The position numbers were made by a program, and so were the translations under genes. A DNA stretch of 64,000 bases from Cladopsammia gracilis (Eukaryota > Cnidaria > Anthozoa > Scleractinia > Dendrophylliidae). This document shows, piece by piece, positions 22,745 to 35,330 of the stretch. Each line of letters starts with the position of its first letter. The first letter of the stretch is position 1. The notes beneath the pieces are model-generated. The model made no database searches. It saw nothing but the letters and a program-made list of their open reading frames with translations, and had not been told where the DNA came from. The DNA lies in the NCBI GenBank assembly GCA_022457155.1, contig JAJGOT010000319.1, positions 164,001 to 228,000 on the forward strand, in the 5' to 3' direction.

Positions 22745-23985
22745 TCACCGTTAGAAATGTAAGTACATATTTCGTTGTGCCCATAGTTAAAACTCATAAT
22801 GCAAACATAGTTAGTAGAGGGAGACCGCTAAACTATGATGGAAACAATCAAAAAAAGCAAATAGCTCTCAGATGCTCAAAAAATAACATGAACAATAAAT
22901 AATTCATTGTCTTAATTCTGACATTCGTTTTTACTGTTTAGCACCACTTTGCCAAAATACACTAATGTTTTTGTTGTTTTCCTTGGCTGTTTTTCTCGGG
23001 GCCTTCAATATGCATTGCAGGAGACGTTTTTTTTTTTTTTTTTATAAAAATTGCATTTCTACTACTTTTTTGTGCCTGGAACCTGATTAGACTGACTAGA
23101 TTTGCTTTTTCATTATTTCAGGGGTCAGTATCGTCAGTGCCCCCGATTATCAATGCCACTCTTTAGAAAGGGGGACAATATTTGTTGTTGTTGTGAATTT
23201 TTAAATAGTAATACGTGTATGCTAATCTTAGTTAACCGTGCCGAAGAAAAATTAAGCGTGCACCGTGAAATCGCGAAATTTTTAACCGTGTACCGTGTTT
23301 GCTACACCCCCATTGAGACCCTCTTTATAGCTAAGGCATCCGAACAGATCGAAAATTGGTGCTTATAGAAATATCTTTTAAAAGGTATGTTAAATCGTCA
23401 AAATAGGCTTTCTAAAGCCTTTTTTCGAAAGCCTTTTTCGAAAGTCCATTTCAGCCGTTTTAGGTGCAAATTCGAGGGTTTTGTTTTCTCCCTTACTCTC
23501 ATAATCGAAAAATAGGTTTCAGCGTAACAAGAAAAATAAAGGCGAGTAGAAGCGATTTGGAATTCAAAAATTCCATCACGTTAGCTTAAAGTAAGGGTTC
23601 AACCGAAAGACCACGTTCATTTATTACGGGAAGTTTAAGGATGCTAGATATTTCGATTAAATTTTTCCTTCAAAAACTAAAATAATAAAAGTAAAGAACA
23701 AGCACGCGAGGTTTTGTTAAAGTTCTAATTGATTGAGTAGCCAGCAAGGCAAGCAGTCCCCTTTTATTATTAATCCGACCTTTCTATCCGCGAATAGCTG
23801 CGCCGTCTAGTTTCTCTTTCAGTATATTCACCGTCGGGGGATTGCAATCTTGGACATTTCACTAAAATTAACGGAACCCCCCTCCCCTAATTCAGTGATG
23901 GGGGAAAATGGCGCGTTTTGGTTTTCGCGCGAATTCAACATTAAATCGGGGGATTTTAGGTTGTGTTGGTAGGAATTATCTACAT

Positions 23986-24093
23986 AGTCTGTCTACAGAC
24001 CGATTTATTTTTTTAGCCCAGCGCGAGCGAAACGAACGCGTGCGAGTGAGTGAGTGCTAGGGCGGCTCAAAAGCAAAAGTCTGTGAACAGACT
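23986..24093. mobile_element. Short MITE with long target duplication, unit 2
   Basis: Orthologous to 8632-8737; the left target copy has one substitution. Confidence 0.65.
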
Positions 24094-24155
24094 ATTTTCT
24101 ACATGCTGTGGACATCAGTTGAAAATAGAAATGTTGAAAATGACGTCGTTACAGC

Positions 24156-24282
24156 TACCCTGGGTGCCAGAGGTTTTTATTTCGTTAGTGAAAACGGCGA
24201 GTTTGAGCGGCGAAGCCGCCACAACGAGGCGCAACGCGCCAAGAAAAAATAAAAACCACTGGGCACCTCTGGATCCAGGGGG
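24156..24282. mobile_element. MITE with CCTGG termini, unit 2
   Basis: Inverted ends CCCTGGGTGCCAGAGG and CCTCTGGATCCAGGG, with CGTTACAGC duplicated at 24147-24155 and 24283-24291. The empty site is present in unit 1 near 8790. Confidence 0.75.
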
Positions 24283-24448
24283 CGTTACAGCAGGCGCGAC
24301 AAATAGTTTGCAGCTGCAGCACGTCTTATGAAGTGTTTTTGATTTAAAACATACCTTTCTCAGTTGGTTTCATTTCCTGGTCATGTGAAAATGACGTCGT
24401 TACAGCAGGGATGACAAACTGAGTTTGTGGCCGAAGCACGTTCAGTGT

Positions 24449-24694
24449 AATAAAAAACAAACTGTGGTAATAAACATGACACATGGACTACGCATGGTTT
24501 GAAAACCGGATGTAATGTTCAACTCGTTACCAGTACCTCGCTTTAAAATTTTTAATTCATTCAAATTTGTATAAACGTCACTATTACTTCTGAGGATGTA
24601 TGCTGTAGCATACGAAACGCCAAGTTAATTCAAAGCTTTTTCAAACCATGCGTAGTCCATGTGTCATGTTTATTACCGCAGTTTGTTTTTTATT
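24449..24694. mobile_element. About 246-bp hairpin element, unit 2
   Basis: Counterpart of 8957-9204. Here the outer arms AATAAAAAACAAACTG are kept best, which defines the full arm length. Confidence 0.7.
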
Positions 24695-24884
24695 CCTCAT
24701 GAAATTCAAATGGCCGAAGAACAAGAGTGTTTATGACGTTTAGTGTTACTAACAGCTGAAGCATCAGTTTTCGGTTTAAAACAAACTTTCTGCCACTGTA
24801 ATATTCAGCTAAAAGAGCCGAAATCTTCTAACACATGTACAACGCCTTTCCAAGCGTTTGACTAAACATCTTTAGGTGCCCTTT

Positions 24885-24995
24885 ATAATACGGACACCTA
24901 AATACGGACACCTCTATAATACGGACACCTCTATAATGCAGACACCTCTATGATACGGACACTTCTATAATACGGACACCTCTATAATACGACCG
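24885..24995. repeat. TATAATACGGACACCTC minisatellite, unit 2
   Basis: Counterpart of 9357-9455 with about six copies, some variant (TATAATGCAGACACC). Confidence 0.85.
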
Positions 24996-25538
24996 TCGGT
25001 TTTAACGGTTTTCTTTTTAATTCCAACAATGAAAAGTTTAAAAGACTCAGGCATATACCCGTAGCCACCCCTTCCCTCCCCCCCCCCCCCCCCCTCATAA
25101 AAAAAATCCTGGATCCGCCCGTCATCGTCACTAATGTACAATACATTAGCCCTCATTTATTAGCCTGTAATTGCACTGGAAAAGGGTTGGCATGCATGTT
25201 AAGTGTTAGATTCATTACTGAGGAGGAAAACAAAAGTGAAAAATGGTATCCGGCTCAGTTTTGGTTCCCAGAAAGTCCAGCTAAACTTTTCGGTAGGCAA
25301 ATAGCTTTCTTAAAACATTCTTGGAATCCTACTTGAGCTAACGTTTTCAGAGAAATGTTTTTGGTTTAAAATAACTTCCTGAGTTGTTTTAGTTTCTTGT
25401 GAAGCGTCTTCGTCTAGTGACGTCGTTACAGCAAGCGCGACAAACTTACTGTTGTGGCCGATGCACGTTCAGTTTCCAGAAACTGATGCTTGTTCAAAAC
25501 AACTTCTCCAGTTGCCGTTTACTTCCTCGTGAAGACTG

Positions 25539-25545
25539 CATAAAA
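25539..25545 (+). promoter_or_regulatory. TATA-like box of gene C
   Basis: CATAAAA at the same distance from the ATG as in gene B, in an almost identical upstream block. Confidence 0.55.
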
Positions 25546-25657
25546 CAGGGAACGTTTGCTATGGAGAAACCATAACCTTTCTCAGTTGTGGAGTTTGAAG
25601 ACGCTCACAGTGGACTGAAGTCGCAGCCTGAAAGATTAAAAAATCTCAGTGAAAAAG

Positions 25658-28184
25658 ATGGTGAGTAGAAGTTCAGGTTCCTATCTGTTAAACATCTTTG
25701 CCTGTACTAGTCACTGAGTTTATATTTTTTATCGGCTTGTTAAAACATTACGTACCTGGTTTTCTGTCACAGATTTGAGAGTTTCCTTGATACCTTCGTT
25801 TTCAGTCTAATTAACTTTGGGCTCCTTTTTCTCTCATCAGGGATTTTCTTCTGTTGTCGCATTTTTGATCTTGTTTGCTTGCATCGATCAGATGAGAGCT
25901 GCAATGGTGCCTAAGGTATCAATTTTAATAGTGTATATCATTAACACCCTAAAACTAAAACGATCATACAATTTACGAGTAATTGATTAAAACTCCGTTT
26001 AGTTCCAATGTTTATCAAAAATTCGGCAGACAGCACTAAACTTTCCGTCTCTTTTGGGGGTCTGAGTTCCGGATCCTTGAAGTCACGTTAATTTAGCGTG
26101 TCTTTTGAATGTCGATACCAACAAAATTAAAAAAAAGGGAAAAAAAAAAAGGAAAAAAGGGAAATTTTATTAGGAAACCACCATGTGCCGAGCACGGATG
26201 GCAAAAATTCGACAGGATTGACTGAATGGATCACGACGGGCGTCATTTGATTTCTGTGTGTTCAACTGAAAGCAAATTTAGGTCAATTTGTACAGCCAAG
26301 TAAACAAAGTGCTCTGTATAAATACTATTTGACACATGTTGACAATTAGAACTCCTTCCTTTTTATAGATGACATTGTACCACTAACTGTCTTAACATTC
26401 AGTGTAACACCAATATTCTTATTTTTCATTTTCATTACACACGCAGTTCCCAGGGCAAAAAGTAATCACGGAGAAATTTAAACTGCACATTTTGGAGAGA
26501 AATGCCAAGTTTTACGAGGAAATTGAAATCGACGAGGAAAATGACATTGCGTATTTCAAAGTGCCTCCGCACAACGATTTATCTCAGAACGACAAAATGT
26601 ACGACTTCAGAATGGTAAGGAATATATACTTTATTACATCATAATTAGAACCTTTGATGATAGAATTGAAACCCAGGCACTTTTGGTAGTTGCGTTTAGT
26701 CAAGTTAGCTGGTTCCAGCCGTAGGTACGATTCAAAAGGAAAGTACCGGACAATAAGGTAATCCCGGGGGGGGGGGAGTACTCCCTGTAATGGGCTATAC
26801 AGGGATGCTCCGCCCGAAAGGGGTACCCTTTTGAGGCTGGAGGTATATGAAAGGGTGGGATTTTACGAGTTGAAGTATATGAAAGGGTAGGGATTTCAAG
26901 AAGAATAGGAAAGGGTAGCGAAAACACGCCGTTGAATTATAAAAAAAGGTAGGGAAAACTGCCATTTAAGTATTATAAAAAGGGCCTTTCAAAATATATC
27001 AAACAGACGCACGTAAAGGCTATATGAAAGGGGTACCATTTTCAATGAAAGGTATGTGAAAGGGGTGCCATTTTCAATGAAAGGTATATGAAAGGGGTAC
27101 CTTTTCTAACAAAAACGGTATATGAAAAAGTAAGGGTTTGGACCTCGGGGCGGAGCATCCCCGTACAAAACGTTGTTGAGTACCCCCCCCCCCCCCCCCC
27201 CGGGATGGTAATCAGTGCGACACTGATGAGAAGAAATGATATAAATGTAAAGTATACAGTAGTGTTTTCACTTACGTCATATACCAAAACGGTTTATGGA
27301 ATTGTAGAGAGTTTAAAACTACACATCTGGGCCAAATTTTGAAGCGCAAGAGCACTTCGTTCAAGAGTTATAGGCGAACGAGTTTTAGACATTTTTAGTA
27401 AGAAATGTATGGAGCGGCCATCTTGGTGCCCCACTTAGGGACACCGACATGGCGGCCAAAAATTCAGTCTTAGTTACACCAAAAATCTTATCACAAAATA
27501 TTGTATTCACTACAAGTGCCATTAAATCGGCTTATAACCATCTTAAATAACTTTCAAATTGTTCAATTTTGTTTATTTTCACGGCTTATCTGAAATAGCG
27601 TGACGAATTGCGTGACACATTTAAAACCTTTATAGATCGGAAGCAAAACATCGTTAAAATCTGAAGCTTTTTTGTGAAATATTACAACACTGGTATCCAC
27701 ATACCATGTTAGAAACAGTTTTGTAGGATGTATACTTTAGATTTTTGAAATTTTATGACGTCATGTGCAAATACTCTATACACTGGGTTAAACAATTAAT
27801 TACCACGTCAGCTGCCATACACTTTTCAGAGTAGAATCGTCTATTTCCGTTACCTTTTTGCTTGACAATATCATCTTTGGATAATGTAGGAGAGACAACG
27901 TAGATATTTTGTTTTTTATCCATTGAATGTAGCTACCGTGTTATAAAGTTCAAGTTTAAGCTTCAATTACTCTGACTATAATATTATTACAACGGCAACC
28001 GCCACTAGTCATTCGATCATTGCAGCATTGAATTGAAGTTGAAATGCCAAGAGTAATGGCGTGTTTGTTTAACCAACAGAACATCTCAGTTAGACGTGTG
28101 AACAGTGATCGCGTTTGTCACATTACTCCACTGCCATCTGACCTACCAAGACCAAACGAGCTATTAAAAGGACTGAAAATGGTA

Positions 28185-28253
<69 letters not shown>

Positions 28254-31200
28254 ACAAATTAACTAAGCAACATTGCTGCAGATGACACTGACCCTGGTCA
28301 GGTGGCAACAAGCCATCTTAGATCCCAAGGACTCTTCGGAGGATTCTTGCAGTCCCTGACAAAACCGTCTTTTGGATAGTTACTGATCTTGTCTGCACAC
28401 CAATCTGTTCCAGGTTGCCTCCCAATCTTCTAGGGATGGTTCCCAATACTCCAATTATTATTATTACTAGCCGATATATAAAATAGAAAATATATTTTTG
28501 CCAAAAATGTAACTGAATTGTTTGAATAATAAGCATGAATTTGTGTTAAATATAAATATAGTACTAAATAGTACAGAATTCGCCGTTTTCCATTGCTTAG
28601 ACTAATATTCGCTTCGCCCGGCAGGCAGTATAAGCCATTTTATGAGCAGAATTTATCCAAGCCTAGTCACGTACGTGCGCAGCAATCACTATCTTCAAGA
28701 TAACCTAGTTATTATTATTATTATCTTCATCTTAAAGAACGTGTTCAACCTTCCACTGCACTACTAGAAGCCCCATACATAACATTTGTCTTAAAGTGTC
28801 TTGATAACGCTGCAAGTAAGGTTAATTTTTACTTTGTTTCTATAAGTTCATTCCGAAACCTTTTTTACCGCTTTTATAAGCCGCATTTATAAGCCTACAC
28901 AAAAACTGCCCAGGGCTTCACGGACCGGAAAGTGTTTTCTACATGACCAGATGGTAATTTTTCGGAAGGTGTAACATATTCAGCAGCTGGGTTAAAACTG
29001 TTCGATATCGATAAACACACATCATCACATCTCTGACAGTGTACGTTGTACTGAGATCGTTTCCTTTGCCTGTCTAAAGTTCCGAAACATCCCCAACGTC
29101 CATCGTATTTTCGCCACCTTATAAGTTTACTCAGATATAAAAAACAACGTTATCCTCTTATTCCCTGTAGTCGACAAATTTGCCCCCGTCTCACAAGATT
29201 GAAACAATCAGCCAGCAATGGAGAGTTGGTGACCTTGTTGACAAATGGACTTTAAGGCCCGAGGTGCAAGAATTTTGTGGCCAGTTCCCAGTCTACCGAT
29301 TGGAGCTATTCTCACCTGACTCAGTTACTGTGGTGCCTGGAAACGAAGACGACACTGGCGCTGGTAAGCCTGTGCTATTATACATTCTATTTGTGCATAT
29401 TGTGGCAAATTAACATGAAACCTATACAAATGTAGATGGTTTTCACTCACGTGACCTTCAGTCCTGTGGGACTCAAATGACAAAGGCTATGGCGGCCATG
29501 TGGGTGCACATAACAAGTGGTTCATTAAAATTATTTTGTAGGCGTGCACCAACACATCAACATGACCGCCGTGACGTAACGTAAAATCACCTACATTGCC
29601 TTGTTATGGTTCATGTGCGGGATGTCGGTTCTTGAAGCCTGTTCATTAATTAAGGGGGGTGAAAGTTAACTACAGTTTTAAAGTCGTTGCTAGGGACATT
29701 ATTTCATGGTTATCATTTCTCACGTATCATAATCTGCTAATATGGTGGGAACTATGAAACTGAACACAAGACATCACTAAATCGACATTACACATGCATA
29801 ACTAGTATCAGTCCTCAACCGCGCATAAGAATGAAAAAGCGCAAAAACTCAAAGGAAACGAGATAAAAATCTGATTTTTTTGGTGAATCATAAGCAATTC
29901 AACGCTTTTTAAAATCTGTAGCATGGAATTACCGTTAGACGAAAAAAAAAGAAAACCTATTAAAGAAAATGTATTAAAATACACCTTTATGACGTCATAG
30001 CTTTTTCAATAACGCGAATTTTAAGAAATCCATGCTACAGATTTTTTATTAAGATGTTCTTTAGCTGTTGGCATTGGTTTTATTGGAAAAAAATGTAAGA
30101 TGTTTGAGTGTTAAGGGTTTTATGTTCTGGTCACGTGACTTAACAAATATGGCTCTGACTCATGAAATTTAATGGGACCTTTTAAAGAATGAACGTGACC
30201 AAACATCATAGCCGAGGAAGTAAAGAAACTCATTATATGACGTTTGGAATTCTTCCATAGCAACCACCTTGTAGCTAAGTTTCTCCCCCCTCAATATTGT
30301 GTTTATATGTTCTTGGGCAAAATACATTACAATTCTTACAGTAGAGTGCAGGGGCGGATTTAGGAGAGGGCCGAGGGGGCCGCGTCCCCCCTTTTCTGTT
30401 TTTTCATTTTGTAATCAATCCCCTGCAGTGACTCTTACTTAAAGTCACCTTTACAAGGACAATCCCTAACGTTGGATTATAACACTCATAAATCCAATGG
30501 AGATGAGATGACTCTAGTTTAAGTCGCTCCCATACCACTCCGGTTTCTTGGATTTCGTTTGCAAAAAAAATTCGAGTTGATTCAAGTTATGTATTCATGT
30601 ATTAAATATTTGAACATTTCTTGTTCAATGTGGGACCATGGCATTTTCCAAATTTCAGCGTCCAGAATGCACCTGATTGCATCTCAGACTAAGTACTTAT
30701 ACCGGGGAACATATCCGGATCCCTCTAGAAAGGAGCGCACATTGTCTCTCATACAAATTTCACAGCCCCTTCTTTCTAAAACTCCTGGATCTGCTTCTGG
30801 ACACTGATATACTAGTCTGATATTCCATCCTGCATTGTATATATTAAACCCATATAAGTGCAACTTGGGAGTCTCTCCGACCACGGGCAATTATCGAAAA
30901 TTATGTTAATTATCGATTAGAAGAGGTAGACCAATAAGAGATTTTTTCCTTCAAATTTATCTCCCAGGACACAAACTAATAATGACATAATTTGGACCAA
31001 AGGGAAAGGCGCAAACGGGACGCGAAGCCCCATGCGAGGCGCCTACCCAAGAAACTTAGAAACTTAGATGGTGCGTTCTTTTGAATAAGAATTTATGAAA
31101 ATAACATGGATTGATTTTACTAGAACTGATTTGTCTTAGGATGGGCATTTCTAGTAAACACATTTGAAAACATGGCCACCTTATTAGGCACTTGAAACAC

Positions 31201-31710
31201 AGGAAGGCCAAGCGCTATATATTGTCCTCCTGTACTTGAAATCGACTTGAGGGTCAGTGCCGTTAAATTTAATCCAAATTCAAAGCTCATGACTACCCAC
31301 TGGCATCGGCACTCGTAACACAGGAGGCCCAAACGTATCAAAAAGAGTTTGTATGGGCTTCATGTGCTTGAAATTTAACCCAAATTCAAACCTCACGACT
31401 GCCCATCACTTTGTAACCTACTTGGCGGCATATGTTTAATTTGGTAGCGAAACTAACGTTTGTTTTTGTAATATCTTACACAGAGAGAACAAGACGCCAG
31501 ATTGAAGTTAATACTGAATTTCCACTCTGTAGCGACAGCATCCCCCATTGCAATCCTAATAACTGGAAATACAGTTGCCGTGTAGCAAGTCAGGCGTGTG
31601 TGTACTATGTGGTATGCAAAGTAGACCGTATAAATACGATTGTCAGTTGTTCTACAATTACAATTCATCGCTATGACAGCCTTGTGTGTTGCACACCTTC
31701 TTGCTCATAA
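25658..31710 (+). CDS. BRICHOS-domain secreted proprotein with Cys-rich peptide, gene C
   Basis: Exons 25658-25660 (ATG), 25841-25915, 26447-26614, 28080-28181, 29171-29363 and 31484-31710; all splice sites and phases match gene B, giving an intact 255-residue product. The signal peptide equals that of B. Differences lie in exon 5 (WRVGDL for WRLGDL, PEVQEF for PVVQEF, VVPGN for VVHGN) and in the mature peptide (EVNTEF for EVNNEF, KVDRIN for KVDHIN). Both BRICHOS cysteines, RTRR and all nine mature-peptide cysteines are kept. Intron 3 contains a full inverted-repeat element (26761-27206). A candidate poly(A) signal is at 31990-31995. Function as for gene B. Confidence 0.88.
26761..27206. mobile_element. 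Complete inverted-repeat element in intron 3 of gene C
   Basis: Termini ATCCCGGGGGG and CCCCCGGGAT are perfect inverted repeats, flanked by a GGTA target duplication (26757-26760, 27207-27210). Gene D has the uninterrupted site AAGGTAATCAGTG at 48421, which fixes the insertion boundaries. The interior has tandem GTATATGAAAGGGG repeats. Non-coding. Confidence 0.8.
28182..28255. repeat. (ATT)n microsatellite in intron 4 of gene C
   Basis: Same location relative to the exon 4 donor as in gene B, shorter. Confidence 0.95.
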
Positions 31711-31989
31711 AGTGTTTGAGCATTAAATTTGTTGCTGCCAGATTTGACTACAGTAGTACTAAAGGACCAAAAGAATAGAACAGGGAAATGAATTATGAAA
31801 TCACCGTATAATGTAAAAATGATTTTGGAAAATTAAAGCAGATCTTTTTTTTATCATAAGTTTTAGCGACTTTTAAAGCTCAGTAATTTGAATTTTAAGC
31901 TATCAGATTATATAACTTACAACAATTATCACTATACTATGTTTTAAAGTTAAGAGAATGTTGTGATTTTATGCAGTAACAAGTTATTG

Positions 31990-31995
31990 AATAAA
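31990..31995 (+). terminator. Candidate poly(A) signal of gene C
   Basis: AATAAA about 280 nt after the gene C stop codon, in conserved 3' flanking sequence. Confidence 0.45.
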
Positions 31996-32067
31996 AAATG
32001 TACTGTGTTTAAAAGACAAGCAATTTTATTCTTCGCCTCTTTTATAAACCCAATTATTATGTGGCTG

Positions 32068-32255
32068 GCTCCGCGATCGGGCCAGATGAAACAAATCCTG
32101 CTGTCTGATTGGCTACCCGAGCGGGGAAGATGAAGCAAATCCTGCGCTCTGATTGGCTACACGATCGGGGAAGATGAAGCAAATCCTGCGCTCTGATTGG
32201 CTACACGATCGGGGAAGATGAAACAAATCCTGCTCTCTGATTGGCTACGCGAGCG
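32068..32255 (+). repeat. Roughly 44-bp CCAAT minisatellite, unit 3
   Basis: Same array, expanded to about four copies, downstream of gene C. Confidence 0.75.
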
Positions 32256-32615
32256 GGGAAAGTTCTGAATATTCCTTCGTCACGAACGCACACGAAGGGC
32301 TAGAGGCAGTAGTAAATGAAAACAAATTTTATTTTATAGAATGAGGAAACTAATTTAGCAAAACTCTTACGTTTTCTTTGGAACAACTTGTTGACATTCG
32401 AAGGAACGTGACTCGAATATCTAATATTTGAAGCTCGCCCCAGACTGCGCGCACAGGTCTGAGCTTCTTACGTAGAAACACAGGCACCCCAAGCTCAGTG
32501 TGACAGTCGACAGTCAGTTTCGTGTGGTATTTCGTAATATCAGCATGGCTGCAAATCAGATAAGGATTTGTATGGGAATCCCGGTAATTGATTCAAGAAG
32601 ATAATTATTCGTAAA

Positions 32616-32851
32616 ATTTCTCAATAAAGAAGCCTTACCTTATTTTCATGGTGTGTTGCTTGCTTCCTGTGTGGTTATTTTCCTGATTTAATGCGATTTA
32701 AGCGATTTCTTTCTTGCCCGTGTTTCCACTTCAGGAAAATTCTGACTAAAACACACTAAAACTCACTGGAAACGCTCTAAATCGCCCCAAAAGCCACATA
32801 GGACACAAGGAAACACACAAGCGAAGTAAGGTAGGCAATTTTTATTGAAAT
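32616..32851. mobile_element. Hairpin MITE, unit 3
   Basis: Counterpart of the inverted-arm element at 4050-4287, at the orthologous place. Confidence 0.6.
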
Positions 32852-33165
32852 CTTGTTCATATTTTTCAGCTCCCAGAATGGACCGTTTTTTCTCATATAA
32901 ATCCTTATAATTAATATCGCTCGTAACGGTTACTGTGACACATATAGCTTGAGCTACATGTGGTGAAAGATGATTTTCGCGTGAGCCTGCATGATCGCTT
33001 TCTGTGGTCTATACAGTCGGTTTCTTATAATTTTGTTCCGTTTTTTAATCCAAACGTCCTGGTTAATGCAGGAGTCCATTTTTGTAATAGCTGGAAGAAA
33101 CGAGTAATGAGTTCAGTATTACTGTTTGCTTCTTAATTACTTGATTATTACTCAGATACAGACAC

Positions 33166-33247
<82 letters not shown>

Positions 33248-33313
33248 CTACAGGTGAGTTCCACACTGATGTATCCAGAATAGTGCTCGACAATAATGGA
33301 GCGGTTATAAAAC

Positions 33314-33735
33314 AGGGATGACGGTTTAGCTGTCCTTGACGAACCCCCACAAAAAATTGAGAAAATCAAAAAAGAAATCTGCAAAGTGTTCGCCAACAAC
33401 AACCTCCGCATCACCATTGAAGCCAACAAAAAAACCGTAAATTTCCTTGACGTCACTCTTGATTTAGCCACCGGAAAGTACAAACCGTACTCGAAGCCAT
33501 CTACTACACCGCTCTATGTCCACAGCAAATCTAACCACCCCCCATGCATAATAAAGAATATCCCTAAGGCAATTAACAAGAGGCTCTCGGAAATCTCCTC
33601 AGATGAAGAAGCCTTCAATGAAGCAGCACCACCCTACCAAGAGGCACTCCGAAAAAGCGGCTATTCACATACCCTCCGATTCATACCACCGCAACAATCG
33701 CCAGAACCGACAAACACAGTAAAGAGAATCAAAGT
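33314..33735 (+). pseudogene. PLE reverse transcriptase, C-terminal part, 5'-truncated
   Basis: The frame starts at [17 protein letters not shown], the YxDD catalytic box with its Tyr lost to the junction. It continues through [20 protein letters not shown] and [15 protein letters not shown], typical of the PLE RT thumb, and breaks off after KRIKVPYG. A (TA)n tract lies upstream. Confidence 0.75.
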
Positions 33736-33859
33736 GCCCTATGGGCTATCTCCTGTAAGTTCTTCCCATCATGTATTGCTGTCATATTATGTCTGACTAT
33801 TGTTTCGGATGTTACAATTAGGCATTTAGGTAAGGGTACGCGGTTTCTTGAGTTTAAAT

Positions 33860-35100
33860 CCTCATTTGTTGTTACTGTTAGTGACGAAGAGTGTCCAGGA
33901 GTTATTTCGAGCGATCACGAGGGACGATGTCATTATTAAGCCGTCATCACGTCATTTTCAATCGAAATGGGGTAAACCGTACATGATGAACGCTTTTGGA
34001 CCGTTTGGCATGTGCGACTTCTATCCATCCATATCTGAAGACCTGCTCCTGAATGCATTAGATTATGCCTCCAAATTCACCTCTATCACTAAAGAAGACC
34101 GCCACATCATCATCCATGCAAAAAAACCACTCCTTTACCACCAAAACTCTCCATGGACCAAGAAGAACACAAACGACATGTTTGATGTTACAATGGGCTC
34201 ATACGACGGAGCAGAAACGTGCGAATTGATAGGAACTTACATGCTCTCCTTGATCGCATCCAAATTCAAAGATGAAGTTGGACTGTACCGCGACGATGGT
34301 CTTGCAGTTTGCAAAGCCACCCCGAAAGAAATTGAAAAAAAACAAGAAAGAAGTCAGCAACGTATTTAAATCAAATGGCCTAAAGATCACAATCGATGCC
34401 AACAAAAAAATCGTTCACTTTCTTGACGTAACCTTCGACCTCACAGACGGAAGCTACAAGCTATACATGAAGCCCAACAACAAACTCTCGTACGTCCACC
34501 GAGCAACCACCCCCCAGCATTACTAAAAAACATACCACTCAACATCAACAAAAGGCTAACTAAAATCTCATCCAGGAAAGAAGTTTTTGACGAATCAATT
34601 GCCCCTTGCCAACAAGCACTCAAAGAAAGTGGATATGATCACAAACTAACATACAATCCAGAGCCCACTCCAAGAAAGAAAAGAAAGAGAAAAAGGGACA
34701 TAACATGGTATAATCCTCCTTTCGATTCAAACGTTAAAACCAACATTGGGAGAAAGTTCTTCCATATCGTCGATAAATGCTTCCAGAAAAACCATCCACT
34801 CTACAAGATTTTCAACAGACACACTCTCAAGCTAAGCTACTCGTGTATGCCAAACATGAAATCCATCATATCGTCACACAACAAACACGTTCTTTCAAAT
34901 GCAAATGCACCAACACCGCAACCCGACACCTGCAATTGTAGAAAAAAGTCTGATTGCCCACTAGAAGGAAAATGCCTCCAAACTAACGTCATCTATCAAG
35001 CCACAGTTACCACCGAGACAACAACTGAAACCTACGCTGGACTAGCCACAAACTTTAAGGAACGCTACAGGAACCACAAAACATCCTTTCGACACTCGAA
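33860..35100 (+). pseudogene. PLE reverse transcriptase and GIY-YIG fragment
   Basis: RT motifs include [12 protein letters not shown] (first catalytic Asp region), [20 protein letters not shown] and [14 protein letters not shown] frameshift near 34340 moves the frame to [17 protein letters not shown] and FLDVTFDLTDGSYKLYMKP; another break near 34520 is followed by NINKRLTKISS, ITWYNPPFDSNVKTNIG, CNCRKKSDCPLEGKC and the GIY-YIG start VIYQATVTTETTTETYAGL. The endonuclease is cut off near 35100 by a palindromic array. Not functional as it stands. Confidence 0.8.
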
Positions 35101-35330
35101 CAGAAAAATCGATTGCGTTCGATTGAGTTCGGTTTTCGAACTCAGTCGAACACAATCAGATGGACTGAGTTCGATTGAGTTCGATTTGTTCGATTGAATT
35201 CGATTTGTTCGGAAATCGAACTCACTGAAAGTACGGTGTTCGATTTCGTTCGATTGCCGAACTCAATCGAACTCAATCCACGGATTGAGTTCGATTGAGT
35301 TCGATTTCCGAACGTTCGATTTACTATGCC
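35100..35330. repeat. Palindromic TTCGATTGAGTTCGAT array
   Basis: About 230 bp made of TTCGATTGAG, GTTCGATTTG and their reverse complements (GAACTCAATCGAAC), in both orientations. It interrupts the GIY-YIG reading frame. The mixed orientation suggests a fold-back structure rather than a simple tandem repeat. Confidence 0.7.

Larger units (their letters stand above)
19260..23322 (+). mobile_element. Complete 4.07-kb TIR transposon of unassigned superfamily
   Basis: Termini GAGGGTCTCAATGGGG and its reverse complement (perfect over 16 bp; element starts at about 19254) are flanked by TTTATA on both sides. Units 1 (near 7960) and 3 (near 40830) keep the empty site GGATTTATAGCTAAGG, proving insertion with a 6-bp duplication. 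Subterminal repeats of AACCGTGT-N-CGTGAA occur in direct form at the left end and again near the right end. It encodes one spliced protein (19608-22744), broken by a stop and a frameshift. I recognise no DDE transposase signature. Confidence 0.85.
16151..25657. other. Spacer between genes B and C
   Basis: Same layout as spacer A-B, but the PLE region is a single minus-strand PLE tail among TA tracts and the spacer is interrupted by the 4.07-kb inverted-repeat element. About 23330-23980 and 24700-24880 hold nothing beyond sequence shared with the other spacers. Confidence 0.8.
12970..28514. repeat. Tandem segmental duplication, unit 2
   Basis: Second copy of the segment, with the 3' half of gene B, the B-C spacer and the 5' half of gene C. 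It is longer than unit 1 mainly because of a 4.07-kb terminal-inverted-repeat element at 19260-23322, whose empty target site is visible in units 1 and 3. Confidence 0.95.
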
